A DNA stretch of 64,000 bases from Pontederia crassipes (Eukaryota; Streptophyta; Magnoliopsida; Commelinales; Pontederiaceae). The notes under the pieces were generated by a model. That model was given only the letters and a program-made list of their open reading frames with translations. It searched no databases and had not been told where the DNA came from. How positions within the stretch are numbered: position 1 is the first letter of the stretch; every line of letters begins with the position of its first letter. A program made the position numbers and the translations under genes. The stretch covers positions 31,085,001-31,149,000 of the forward strand of contig CM060189.1 in NCBI GenBank assembly GCA_030549335.1, read 5' to 3'. This document shows, one piece after another, positions 36,914-49,146 of this stretch.

Positions 36914-37420
36914 TCTTTTTATTTTACTTATATAAAATTCGATGGGGAAGATATGGAAATGAAATCTAAATCAAGGTAAGCACTCCTTTCCTAAGTAATG
37001 TGAAAACCGCTTCTAAGGAATATGCATTGATAGATAATGTAAATTGTTTGCAAATTAAAACAAGTAAACAAGATATCGTAATGGTCATAAAATATTTTTT
37101 ACAACATTGGGTCAATCCGGATGGGTGGCCGCGGTGATTCTTAATTACTAATTTTACGTACCAAAAATATGTTCGTTGGCACTTGGCGCGCGATCTGTCC
37201 GTGTGACGGTACGCAACATGCAAGCAGCAGCAGGTTTGCAGGCATGGTGGTCTTATTGGATACCATTTCGCTTTCATACCCCTCTTTAGTCTTTAGGAAG
37301 ATTCTGCTCCCTCGCTCGCCGCCACCTCGCCCAAGGCCGCTTCCTCCGCCGGCAGGCCCTTGGTACTTCTCAACCTGTCGGTTGGTCTGCCTCTTCTTCT
37401 TTCAGCTCATCTTCCCCAAG

Positions 37421-37473
<53 letters not shown>

Positions 37474-37813
37474 CTGTCCCCCCGAGAGTACCAATCTTCA
37501 TCTCTTGGAAGAGAAAGGAGCGATCTTTCTCTCTCCCGAACTGTGTTCCCCGTCTCTTCACCCAGAAAGATCCAATCTTTTACCCTCTGGCAGCTCAAAC
37601 GCCATCTTCCCCTACGAAAAAAAGGCTGCAAATTTCCGCTCTCGTGCTGACGGCAGGGCAGGATCCAACATTGGCTCTTCTGAGCTCCTCCCACTGCGTC
37701 TTCCACGGGAAACATCACATATCCTTCGTCTGTGCTCTTTTGGAACCCTCCTGTGACCTCCGCGTTCGACCAGTCGACAGCATTGCTGTGCAGGGAATGA
37801 GGCGCGGAGAGCC
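36914..37813 (+). promoter_or_regulatory. Promoter and 5' leader of the aquaporin
   Basis: The 36.9-37.2 kb part is AT-rich. From 37,300 to the start codon the sequence becomes C/T-rich with a (CT)24 tract, as in many plant leaders. Open frames over the (CT) tract (SLSLSL) are artefacts. The transcription start is not identifiable. Confidence 0.4.
37423..37470 (+). repeat. (CT)24 microsatellite in the leader
   Basis: Uninterrupted CT units about 340 bp before the aquaporin start codon. Confidence 0.95.
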
Positions 37814-37910
37814 ATGTCTCGGCTCAGGCTCGCCGCGTCGGACTTCTTGGTCTCCTTCGTGTGGGTCTGCTCGGGCGCCATCCTCAGGTACCTGGCCTAC
37901 GTGGTCATAG
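37797..37910 (+). promoter_or_regulatory. Upstream ORF overlapping aquaporin start
   Basis: An ATG at 37,797, 17 bases before the main start, opens a 37-codon frame (MRRGEPCLGSG...) that ends at 37,910 inside the aquaporin coding region. If the transcript starts upstream, this could lower translation of the main frame. The context around both ATGs is similar in quality. The effect is inference. Confidence 0.5.
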
Positions 37911-40051
37911 GGACGGGCATGGATCCCGTTTCCCTCCTCGTCAAAGGGTCTCTCGCCGTCGTCTACCTCTACAGCTTCGCCCTGATCGGCAAGGCGACCG
38001 AGGGCGGGTCTTATAACCCTCTCATGGTCCTCTGCTACGCCATCTTCGGAAACTTCCAAGAGTTCGTTTTCGCGGTGTTTGGAAGGATTCCGTCACAGGT
38101 ATGGTCCTTTTTTTTCTTTACATGGTTCCTTGTTTTCTGCTTTACGAATGATGATGCGAAAGCAGTATTTGGTAGTTTATCTGAAGCTACCACCTCAATG
38201 GATGCATTACCTCAATACATGGCATCTCAAAGCCATAGTAGTTCTGTCAATCTGTCATGTATTTTCTTAGTCCACTGTTCCAATGTTATTTATTGCTACA
38301 TTTTATTTTTCTTAGCTTGTTTTCTTCGACTAATGAATACTGATGCCTTTTGTATGTGTACTTGCATGTTTATGGATGCTCGATTCAAATAAAACCCAAT
38401 CTTCTATCTGGTAGATACATTTAGAACTATGCTGATAGCTGTAGAGTTTATTTGAAAATCCTAAATAAGCTTTTAGTGGATTGGAATATGGACTGTTCTC
38501 AATGACTCTGAATCTTATAAGAAGAAAGTATTGCAGAAAATTATGTATTACGATGTCGGAGTTCAAGAACGGAATATATATACATATTCAGATAAACTGA
38601 TGCACGATTTCAAGTCCATATTTCAAATTGCATTTTCTTGCATATTGGTGTTCTAAGGATACTTTAAAAAAAACAACATTTGAAGGGCAAGAAAAGTGGC
38701 TTCTTTTTGAAGGCATGTAATATATAATTTGAAAAGTTCAAACTGGGAGTATTGTGGATTAGTAAATCCAGAAAGACACAATGGAATCAGCTTTCTGAAG
38801 CTCAACTTGCTCTGTTCAGGTAATTGGATCTATAGTTGGGGTTTGGTTAACCAATGCAATGGCTCCGGCTGCAGCTAACGGGCCTCGTCTGAGTGTTGAT
38901 GCACATCATGGAGCACTAACTGAAGGACTACTTACATACATGATAGTGATCATCTCTCTGGGCCTAAAGAAACTTCCGAGAAGTTCTTCCACAAGGATAT
39001 GGATATCAAGTGCAGCAAAAGTAATACTTCACATCCTAGCTTCTGATATGACGGGAGGAATCATGAACCCTGCTGCAGTAAGTGCTGAAATATTTCACAA
39101 TGCAACCTTTTATTGTCACATTTAATGCTTTCAATTTTGTTAAATGCATAGTTTCTTTGAGAAGCAGAATGTGCTAAGCTTAACCCCATATTACTACGGC
39201 TCTTTGCTTTGAGCCTCATGTATCATTTAAGAATATTTTGGTATCACTGTGACAATTAGATGCTTGAAGTCAACATGGTGAATTTATTAACCCATTTAAA
39301 ATTAGTGAGTTCAATTGGCATCCATTAAGCATTGTACCTGTTAATGCTATGAGTATTATGAACAGCCAGGTTTCTGAAATAGAAGAGAACAGAGAGAACT
39401 TCAGTCATCCTTAGAGGTAGCTCAAAACAAACTAATCTTGAATATTAATCAGAAGAATAAACAAGTAATCACTAGTTTGACAAACAGAAAAAATATAATA
39501 AAAATGTAAAATCTTCACCTTCAAATGAATAAAAAAATGTAAAATAGAAGCTTAGAATCAACTGACCATTGTGAAAGTGTAGATGCGCTAGATTGCAAAT
39601 GCTGAAAATAGACTGAGGTCTCTCTAACCTAAACTTGACCAGACTCTGACATATTCCCAATGGGGAAGTACTTAACAACACTTGAGGAACATCTGGCCAC
39701 CTTTTTATCTTAGTATCAGCAATTTGTAGTTCCACGTCTGTGGTTCTGTTCAGGAAGTTTAGCTTACTTAGCATACCAGAATCCAGTGTAAAATTGGGCT
39801 TCCCTCTCATTTGTAACTCTTTAGTCAGTTGAACCGAGTGAACCGACTTTGCTGATGCAATGATTATTCCTCTACAGGCCTTTGCATGGGCTTATGCTCA
39901 GGGTGAACATTTGACAAGGGAGCATTTATGTGTATACTGGTTGGCGCCTGTGGAGGGGACTCTCTTAGGAGTTTGGACCTGCAGCTTATTTATAGTGCCT
40001 CAAAGGCATGATCAATTACATCTTAGAGATAAGAACTATAAAATTGAGTGA
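37814..40051 (+). CDS. SIP2: SIP2-type small basic aquaporin, 238 aa
   Basis: Three exons: 37814-38098, 38820-39077 and 39878-40051. Introns are GT-AG and junctions are phase 0. The protein belongs to the small basic intrinsic protein group of plant aquaporins, which reside in the ER membrane. The first pore motif is the SIP2-type NPL (residues 68-70) instead of NPA. The second is a regular NPA (178-180) in DMTGGIMNPAA, followed by AFAWAYAQGEHLTREHL. The loop VDAHHGALTEGLLTYMIVI also matches the family. Six membrane helices fit the length, which is close to Arabidopsis SIP2;1. Exon 1 is GC-rich and the later exons are AT-richer. The C-terminus is short and has few of the lysines typical of the subgroup. 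The substrate is not established by sequence. Confidence 0.92.
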
Positions 40052-42289
40052 TATCATTAATCTTGCATTAGCCGTGCACCTACTTCTCTCATCTTTTGTT
40101 TACCCTTTTCCCATATTGATGTAAATTCCTAAAAAATGCTCTCCTGATTACATGGCATTGATGATATTAATTGGATCCTTCTTTATTCCCTTGTGAACTT
40201 ATCCACCTTGTAGAACTTAGGTGCTCTGAGTTTTCAGACATTCTTTCTTCATCTACAGATGACAGGTTTGTAGCTTTTTGTACTCGAGAAAAGCGATGAA
40301 AGATTGTACTCTTTTTTTTCTTTCGCCTTGTAGCGGCCATTCTGCTGTAATTGCATGGAAGTTTCTTTTATCATAACTAAGTGGCAGGAGAGAAGATCCA
40401 TAGTATCTGGATTCAACAGAGAACCACAGACTCGAACAAAGAATATTTAATGTTACCCAGATAACGTACTCAATGTTCTTTCATTTTTTTTTTCTTTTTA
40501 AGAAATTATTGGCATGTACTTGTAGCAGGACGGAAGACCTCTATGTATTGATTTTAGATGCAAGTGTAAATCTACAGGTATGTTTTCAACTCTAATTTGT
40601 AGCTATGCACGTTATCAATGAGTGACAAACAAAATCAATCTTTTTTTTTTGTTTTTTTTTCTTTGTGAGAGTGTTTACTTTGGGACATCGAGTGTGATTC
40701 AACTCCTTATCAACGAAGGCGTTTTTATGTGAAATTTGTTCTTGACTGTGTTTGGCAACGAATTTTTGCCGAGAACTAAACAAAGATTTGTCAAACATCA
40801 TGTATGACGAAAATTTGAAAAGTTTTTTATCACGTGACGTCTCACCAAATTTTACCTTTTGTTGAGAACTTCGTAAATCGTTAGAACTTTCTCCTCTTCT
40901 CTCCATCAAATCAATCAGAAACTAAGTTTCTGTCGAACTTCTTTCAAACGCATCGGTCGAACTTCCGCGTCACATCGTAAAGTTTTGAAAATATCGAAGA
41001 ACTCTAGTTCTTCAATCCTAACGCAGTCCTCGTAATATTGGAAAATGAGGTACGAAATATTCCGGGGTAAAGCTAATTAATATCCTATGTTGTCAATATT
41101 AGTCAAACAGCACGTGCATGTGCTATTTGACCTTCTACCAGTCGTCGAGACTTGTGAACTATATTATTTGAGTTTGCACTGTTTGTTTAAGAAAAGTAAA
41201 AGCATATACCAGATCCTTATTAAGATGATCAACTTGATATATGATATTTGGATTAATATGTTAATTTAAAAGTAATAAGATATTGTTTATCATCGTCAAA
41301 ATTAATTATTTATCGAATACAATGCAACGCTCAAAGATTTTATCTACCCACAAGGATATCTCAACAACGCTAACTAATTCTACGACCTACTTTTTTATTT
41401 AACTTTGATCAATGTATTGAAGTATATCAGCGGAAAATTCAATTATAATAACTTTACATTAGCGGAAATATTTTATACAATTAACATGATCTTAGGGAAA
41501 GCAACTTATATAATATACAATGAATCGTGGGTTATAATCTTATATCTGTATAATATTAATTAGGTCCCTAATGAGGTTCAAATATACATGTGCAAGAGAA
41601 GTCACCAATTATCTTATCATCATAATCTATTGTCTTGTACCGATCCAGATATAAAAAAAAATTCTCATGAAAAATATTCAGTACAAAATAAGTCATGATC
41701 AATAAATTTGTAGAAAGTACAATAATTAATAATCATTTTAAGCAATTTAAATCCTTTAAACGATAATCGATTATCTTAAATAAATCATCAATCGATCAAA
41801 TGCCAAATAAGATCCTGGTTAATAATTAATAATTCATTAATAATTATCAACTTATACATCAACTATAGTAATTAATTGACTGCAACTATTGATCAATTAT
41901 CAATTATCCGTGCTGCAATTATTTAATTCAATTTTTAGACGGTGTTTGGCAATGGAATTAGGTGAAATCAGAGGTTTAGTTCCACCTAATTCTCCCAACA
42001 CAAAATGAAAGTTTGATTCCTGAGGTGAAATCATGCCACATTAATTGTTTTGGAATTAGGATCATGGTTCCATCTTTTTAATGCAATTAGGCCCGGTTAC
42101 CATTTTGTTTTCAGTTTTTTTACGTGATGTTTTTTTTATTTTACAAACTATTTTTTACAATTTTCTCTCTTTTACATTTATTATATAAAATAATTTGTTC
42201 ATTACATATAAAATATTTATTATATATCATGGATTTCCTTTATCTATAAATGGCATGTTGAAAATACTATTCCACCTATTTAATTTCAC

Positions 42290-42353
<64 letters not shown>

Positions 42354-43385
42354 ATATCAAAATCCTAACAATACTATTTTCATATATAAAATCAATAATA
42401 TGTAGACAAATGCATTGATCGATGCTCAATTGGTCTTTGCTTGTTCGCATTTGTGCGCAAATCGTTACATTGCAAATATGTGTCGGATTTGATTTCTGTT
42501 ACAAACTACAACTGCAGACAACAAAAAATGAAATATAATTGTCCATTACAAACGGATCTATAAGTTGCCGATTTGAACCTTGCTTCACCCAATTCATGGG
42601 TCGCAATTACCATGTCACAAGCTTGACTTCATCTACTTTTTTTCGTATTTAACTCTAATTAGATCATTGCTAATTGCATGGGGCATGCAATTGCTTATTT
42701 CAAAAAGTAAAAAAATAAGAGAATTTCAATTACAAAAGGACTCATACACATACTATATATTAAAGGGGGCCAATTCAAAACATATTATGATTGAAATTAT
42801 AAAATTTTAGTGGGGCTAAACTTCATATATATTTGAATTAACTTTCAAATTTCTTATTGTTGCATGAGAAAGTTTTTATATGACTTCTCAAACTATATGA
42901 CCTAAAACCCTATAAATGGAGATCCTTCATAGCTAAAACTAGTCGTGCTAGAAGTATATAACTTGAGCCTACAAGCCAAGTTCCGAAAGGTCACCAAAAT
43001 GATTTTTGGACAATAAATTTTGCACGAGAGTTGAGCTATGATATTCATCAACATTCATATGACTACTTTCTATTTTATATATTGTTGGGATAATACTATG
43101 AATCAATTTCCTATACTTATATCTTGTGGATGGTTTAATTTACCTATCCTAAAAAATTATAATAGTTTAATTAATATGACCATTGTTGGACCCTTTTCCT
43201 GATCGATTAAAGTTTAATTTTCTATTGAATGTGCATGTTGTTATTAATACTTTTTAAAGATATAATTGATTGTATTATGTCTAATTTTCATTGCATGATT
43301 TTTTATGAACTGACATTTGACTTTTATGTCCACTTATTGCATGTCGAAGTGCTAATTGCATGGTCTATTGATTATTACTATGGCA
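40052..43385. other. Intergenic, small repeats only
   Basis: The first few hundred bases hold the aquaporin 3' UTR. A possible MITE spans about 40,744-41,032, with ends GACTGTGTTTGG and a diverged inverse. A short 'tgtttggcaatggaatta' fragment near 41,944 is shared with the 49.9-kb element. A (CT)n(AT)n compound microsatellite lies at 42,295-42,352. No gene seen. Confidence 0.5.
42295..42352. repeat. (CT)n(AT)n compound microsatellite
   Basis: About 17 CT units pass directly into about 11 AT units. Confidence 0.95.
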
Positions 43386-44203
43386 CACTACAAGAAAATT
43401 GCAATTTTCCGACGGATAATTTTCGACGGTTCTAAATCCGTCGCAATTTGCGACGGATTTTTCGACGGTTCCGTTTCCGACGGATTTTTCGACGGTTATG
43501 ACCGTCGGAAATAATTTATATTATTGTTTAATTTTTTGACGATTAGGAACGTCGATATTTCCGACGGATATTCATCCATCGCAATTTCCGACGGTTACGA
43601 CCGTCGGAAATAAAAAAATTAAATTATGTATTTTTTATATTATTATTAAATTTTTTCGATGGATTTTTCGACGGTCACGACTGTCGAAAATAAAAAAATT
43701 AATTATATAATTTATTATATTATTATTTAATTTTTCGACGATTAGGAACGTCGATATTTCTGACGGATATCCATCCATCGCAAAATCCGCCGTAATTTCC
43801 GAAGGTCATAACCGTCGGTAAATGTATAATAATATTATATAAAGAGTATTTTATTAATATAACTAGCGACGGTCCAAACCGTCGTAATTACCGACGGTTT
43901 TGATCGTCGGTAACGATTACCGACGGTTCAAACCGTCGGTAAAATAAAAAATAAACATTATATAAAACTAAATATATTTTCGACGGTCACAACCGTCGGT
44001 AATTATAAAAATATTTAATATTTACGTTTTCGATGGCCGAAATCGTCGGTAATTAAAATTTCGTTATCCCGCTTTTTTTTCCTTTTCCCGCTTTCTTTCC
44101 ACTTTTTCCCTTTATATATATTCCTCCTCCCTCTTCTCTCTCTCCCTCCTCCCTCCACTCCTCTCTCTCCCTCCCTCCTCTCTCTCTCTCCCCCGGCCGC
44201 GAG

Positions 44204-44870
44204 TGTCACAGGGTCATTCTCGGACACTAGACCACGTGCGGCGACTAGGCGGATAGGCACCTAGCCAAGCCTATTTTGAGTTTGCAGCGGAAGTTTTATG
44301 GTCGAGACGACTTTGCCGAGAGTCGCTCTTATAGGCATTCAAACACGGACATGACTAGAGTGTTGGACTACTCGTCACGAGACCGTGACATTAGCGCGTT
44401 GCGGCACTAACGTAGGCGCTTGGGCGCTTAAAGTCCGAAGGGGCGACGAAGGGACCACGGGACGCCACGAAGGGACACCGATGTGGGTTGCCACCCCACG
44501 CTCAAGGCCATGACACTAGAATTAAAGGAAAGCTTACTTGTATTAAATATGATGAAACATAACATACAATTGGGCCTCGGAAGGCACTAGTGAACTCCTC
44601 CCAGTGTACCGTAGGTATAGGAGTCTTGTTACATATTGAAGATGCAAAAGACGTACCCTACGGGAACGTCACCTACTTGGCCATTCATAAGGACGGCCTT
44701 ACAAGATAAATGCCCTAAGGGCGGATAACTTGGTACTCCGCAGTATTACGCAGTGCGGGGCGGCTGCATGTGTTCCATGTTTTCGGCGCTGAGCGGCCGA
44801 GGGCTATAAGTTGAGCGGCATTGGTGCCGCGAGGCTTCACGCTTCGTGTCACGGGAAACGCCCCGTGACA
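44204..44870 (-). repeat. 3' LTR (left copy)
   Basis: 667 bp, TGTCAC...GTGACA; the 3' LTR because the element reads on the minus strand. The inner side borders the polypurine tract at 44,871-44,882. Confidence 0.93.
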
Positions 44871-44882
44871 TTCTCCCCCACC
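44871..44882 (-). other. Polypurine tract of the LTR element
   Basis: The minus strand reads GGTGGGGGAGAA immediately before the 3' LTR. Confidence 0.8.
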
Positions 44883-45299
44883 AAAGTCGGCGACGCCCCC
44901 GACGCCGTTGTCCGGGCTTCCTCGGGGCCTTCGTCTTGAGTCTTGACTTCGCTTGTCTCGTTCAATTCTGCCTTCTTTGCCTTGACTTCAACTTCACCAG
45001 CATCACGCAACGCCAGGAATGCCCGCTCCTTGGGGTCTCGCTGAGGACTCCTCCCTCAGGCCTGCTTCGCTCGCTGATTCTTCGTCCAATCCGGGGTCAT
45101 CACTTGTGCAGCGCCAGTGGAGTCCGCCATGTGCGGTCTGACTTCATCAAGCAACTATCCGTCCATCAAGTCTCTGTTGGCTTCACTTCTCTTCGACTTG
45201 CGCAGCGTCAACTTGTGTGGTTTGGCTTCTTTGGGGGTGAAACAACTCTCGTATGCCTTCAGGAATAGCTCGGAGAAGAGTTGTCTCAGGGTCGTGTAG

Positions 45300-46010
45300 A
45301 ACACGATGAAGAGTCTCGCCATTCGACCTGCATGACTTGACTCGATGCCTTCATGTTGCGGATGGCCGCAGCATAAGGTCTTCCTTCCGTCGAATGCGAA
45401 GTGCGGGACCATCTCACCCTCGATGATCATTCTTGAATTTCGACGGCTTGAAACAGCACAAGCTCTCCGATGTCGATGCTTGTAGCTTGTCTGCTTCGAG
45501 TGTCTGGGGTCGCTATGATGAGCGACGAGAGTCTTCCCACGGATACTTTGGGACGCTTCAGGTCTCTTTGTGGGCTTAACTCAATGTCTCTATGTTACAA
45601 ATGATTGCAACGTAGAGTCTTCCATATCTCTGCCGAACTAAAAGCGCAGGACCACCTCCTCCTTGGTGACCACATGATGTTTCGGCAGTCTTGAGACGGG
45701 ACAAGGTTCTTTGATCTGACAATCCGTGCCTTGTCCATCCAAGTCGCCATAGTGGGCGGCGAGAGTCTCCCCACATTTCCTTGTGGTTCAACTCGCTGTC
45801 CCCAAGTTGCAAATGGCTGCAACGTTGAGTCCGTCGTCCGCCGAGCCCTGAAAACAGTTCCACCTTCCCCTTGGTGGACAAGAGATACCTCGACGGTTTG
45901 AGGTGGAGCAAGGTTCTTTGGTATAACATTCCGCACCTTGTCCACTCCCAGTCGCTATAGTGAGCGACGATGAGGGTCTCCCCACATGTGCCTGTGGTTC
46001 GACTCTCTTC
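45300..46010 (-). repeat. Diverged ~0.21-0.23-kb tandem modules in LTR-RT
   Basis: Three modules share 'agtcgctatagtgagcgacg'-like words with 'gagagtctccccac', then 'gtggttcaactc', 'ctgcaacg' and a 'ttccaccttccccttggtg'-like block. Successive copies of the GCGACGAGAG word are spaced 234 and 208 bp. They fill the part of the interior where gag or pol would be. Confidence 0.7.
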
Positions 46011-47865
46011 TCCTGCTTCGATGGGCGATCTTTATCTTCGGCATGAGTAGCTTCCTCCTTGCGACTTGAGCTTCTCTCCCCCACCATTGCCCTTGCCCAA
46101 GGGCTTTGGTGGTATGGCACTTGTTCCGATTGACTTGGCAGCGTCGACTAGTGAACGGAGGTTGGACGATCCGGTCGTTCCAACTCCTTCCTAGTCCAAA
46201 GCTTCTAACCCCTCTGCTTGAAGAGCGCCAACACTGGGTCTTCATCCTCCTGGGAACACTGTAGGTGGAGCTCGGTGATTCCTTTCACTTCCTCCTTCAA
46301 CATGCCCATCTGGCCGATGCTGAACAATGCGATCTTGACCTCCAGTCCCAACTTGTCAGGGCACTGCATAATTGATGAACTGCCAATTCTTCCGTCCCAT
46401 GTCTGGGATGCATGTTTGTCATATTCTACATTGTCGCGATGGCAACGCCATCCTGAGTTTGCCACATCTTGCAGGATTCTTGGGATATGTCTTCTTCCGA
46501 TCCTGGGACCTCCTGTGAAGCTTTGACAATCCCTTTGGGGTATAGACGGGGCGAGATCGTTGTGCTCGTTCACGAAGAGGATGCACCTTAGATGCGCGTC
46601 CGTCCGCACCTTGGACAAAGTAATGTCACTGTGCTTGTCATCCTAGATCATACACCTTTGACATACTCGTCCACCGGGCGGCTTGACCCTTTGCAAAAGA
46701 GTAGCCGTTCCGGGCCTTCACTAATCCGGGCGGATGCTTGTGAAGACGCTCCGCTTAGATAAGCGGACTGCGGTTGGTGAACTCGTGGCATGAGCTCCCA
46801 ACATTACCTCCATCTCCATTCGAAGGGACGACATCGCCAATGTGTCCTTCGAAACTTTCGCATTGTGATCCTTGGAGGCCGCTTCGATTACTCGAGGCGA
46901 TGTCCGAAAGAAAAGGGCACTCCTTCCTTCGGTTGGCGGCAGAACGCTTGACAGCAGCATGCCAAGGTTCGCCGATGCTCGACGCTCAGACCATTTGCCA
47001 AATTGGTCGCTGAGTTGAGGCGTCGATTTGCGTTGGCATGTATCAAGTTCGTCCCACTCCTTGATGGATGACATCGCGCCGCTTGCGGGGCGACACTTGA
47101 CGAGGCAGGCAAGGCTGACAGCTCGTCCACGAGTGTCTGCAAGTAATCAACGCTTTGCTCCATTCCTGAAAATCATCGTGGCGTGGCAGGCGATGCTGCG
47201 GCACGACAAGATGCTTGTGATTGATGTTCCTTGGCCGAAGGGATGATATTCTTTGGCCGCAAAGGGGACCGTGAACTTTGATATTTGTCTTTAAGCCAAC
47301 TTCTCCCGTGAAGCGATTGTGCACTTCACGTTGCATGACTGGGCATGCGATGCGACGTCACAAAATACCGAGCAGCGCCAGGTCGTCATGATAGTACATG
47401 ACCGACAGTCCCTGAATGTGACACGGGTCCTCCGAGTTACACGACGCTCTTGTAAGCGATCTCATGATATGAGCAGCGCAAGACCATCAAGCAGAGCATA
47501 TGGCCACTCTTTGACGCAGCGCGACACTTCAGGATTCCCGACTGTATACCTGGGGTGGTTGATCTGCTCGAGTGAGCGACGCATGACCGTCCCGGTTAGG
47601 CGGGGCGATCAATCCGCCATCATGATGCATGACGGACGTTCCTTGACACGACACGGGTGTATGAGGAACATGCTGCGGGGCACGACTGGGCGTGCGGCGA
47701 GGAGGCTTGCCATGCATTCCTCGTTGGCGTCCACGATCAAAGACCATGGTACCAGTGCGCCTGGGCGTGATGGAGTATTTGAGCGGAAGCACATCTCCTA
47801 CGTCAGGGCACGTTGCGACGACACAAGCGAGTCATCGTCGCTGGGTAATCCGAGCAGGAAGGACT

Positions 47866-47877
47866 GCTCTGATACCA
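47866..47877 (-). other. Primer binding site, initiator tRNA-Met
   Basis: The minus strand reads TGGTATCAGAGC two bases inside the 5' LTR, the standard plant primer site. Confidence 0.92.
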
Positions 47878-47879
47878 CT

Positions 47880-48546
47880 TGTCACGGGGTCATTCTCGGA
47901 CACTAGACCACGTGCGGCGACTAGGCGGATAGGCACCTAGCCAAGCCTGTTTTGAGTTTGCAGCGGAAGTTTTATGGTCGAGACGACTTTGCCGAGAGTC
48001 GCTCTTATAGGCATTCAAACACGGACATGACTAGAGTATTGGACTACTCGTCACGAGACCGTGGCATTAGCGCGTTGCGGCACTAACGTAGGCGCTTGGG
48101 CGCTTAAAGTCCGAAGGGGCGACGAAGGGACCACGGGACGCCACGAAGGGACACCAATGTGGGTTGCCACCCAACGCTCAAGGCCATGACACTAGAATTA
48201 AAGGAAAGCTTACTTGTATTAAATATGATGAAACATAACATACAATTGGGCCTCGGAAGGCACTAGTGAACTCCTCCCAGTGTACCGTAGGTATAGGAGT
48301 CTTGTTACATATTGAAGATGCAAAAGACGTACCCTACGGGAACGTCACCTACTTGGCCATTCATAAGGACGGCCTTACAAGATAAATGCCCTAAGGGCGG
48401 ATAACTTGGTACTCCGCAATATTACGCAGTGCGGGGCGGCTGCATGTGTTCCATGTTTTCGGCGCTAAGCGGCCGAGGGCTATAAGTTGAGCGGCGTTGG
48501 TGCCGCGAGGCTTCACGCTTCGTGTCACGGGAAATGCCCCGTGACA
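47880..48546 (-). repeat. 5' LTR (right copy)
   Basis: 667 bp and about 98.5 percent identical by eye to the left copy. The differences I saw are nearly all transitions. Confidence 0.93.
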
Positions 48547-49146
48547 CGAGCACCTCTCCCACGTCGGACGCCGGCGACCCTCTCCCGCACCGGCGTATCT
48601 CTCTCTCCCGCTCCGTGCCGGCGTCTCTCTCTTTCTCCGGCCAAAGGCCGCTGTCAGCCGGATCCGGCCGCCAATTTTTTTATATTTAAAAAATTATTTT
48701 CGACGGTTGCGACCGTCAAAAGATCAACGGTTGTGACGCCCGTCCAAAGTTTCGACAGTTGCGACCGTCGAAAAGTTACGACGGCTCGAACCGCCGGCCT
48801 TTTCCGGCGGTTGCAACCGTCGGAAATATCGACGGTTCGGACCGTCGGCCTTTTCCGGCGGTTGCAACTGTCGGAAATATCGACGGTTCAAACCGCCGGG
48901 GACTTTTCCGGCGGTTACAACCGTCGGAAAATTTCGACGGGTCGAACCGCCGGAGACTATTCCGACGGCCAGAACCGTCGATATTTTCGACGAATTTTTT
49001 TCAACCGTCGCAAATTCGTTTGCGACAAGCGTTTTTTTGACGGATCGATTCCGACTGAAAAACCGTCAGTAATTGCGTTACCGACGGTTTTTTTGACTGA
49101 TTACCAACGGTCCGGACCGTCGGTAATCAGCGCTTTTCTAGTAGTG

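Larger units (their letters stand above)
44204..48546 (-). mobile_element. Non-autonomous LTR retrotransposon, complete
   Basis: Two 667-bp LTRs (44,204-44,870 and 47,880-48,546) start TGTCAC and end GTGACA. They are flanked by CGAG on both sides (44,200-44,203 and 48,547-48,550), a 4-bp target duplication. The minus strand is the genomic strand: next to the right LTR, 47,866-47,877 is the reverse complement of TGGTATCAGAGC, the initiator-methionine tRNA primer site. Next to the left LTR the minus strand reads GGTGGGGGAGAA, a polypurine tract. The 3.0-kb interior has no gag, protease, reverse transcriptase or integrase reading, so it is non-autonomous. The two LTRs differ at about 10 positions by hand count (about 1.5 percent). 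Confidence 0.93.
43386..49146. mobile_element. Non-autonomous CACTA element with nested LTR-RT
   Basis: The ends are CACTACAAGAAAA (43,386) and the inverse of CACTACTAGAAAA (49,146). They are flanked by a perfect 3-bp target duplication GCA (43,383-43,385 and 49,147-49,149). Both sides are filled with CGACGGTT...AACCGTCG-type palindromic motifs, the same core word as in the 13-kb element. Removing the inner LTR retrotransposon leaves about 1.4 kb with no transposase, so the element depended on a partner. The middle holds a C/T-rich patch (44,080-44,190). Confidence 0.93.

Noticed and set aside
40592..40909. 105-codon minus-strand frame
   Set aside because: Covers a poly-A/T tract and a possible MITE; no protein resemblance.
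44846..47940. Frames of 80-195 codons inside the LTR retrotransposon
   Set aside because: No gag, protease, reverse transcriptase, RNase H or integrase motif; they switch frame often, and the region contains repeated modules.
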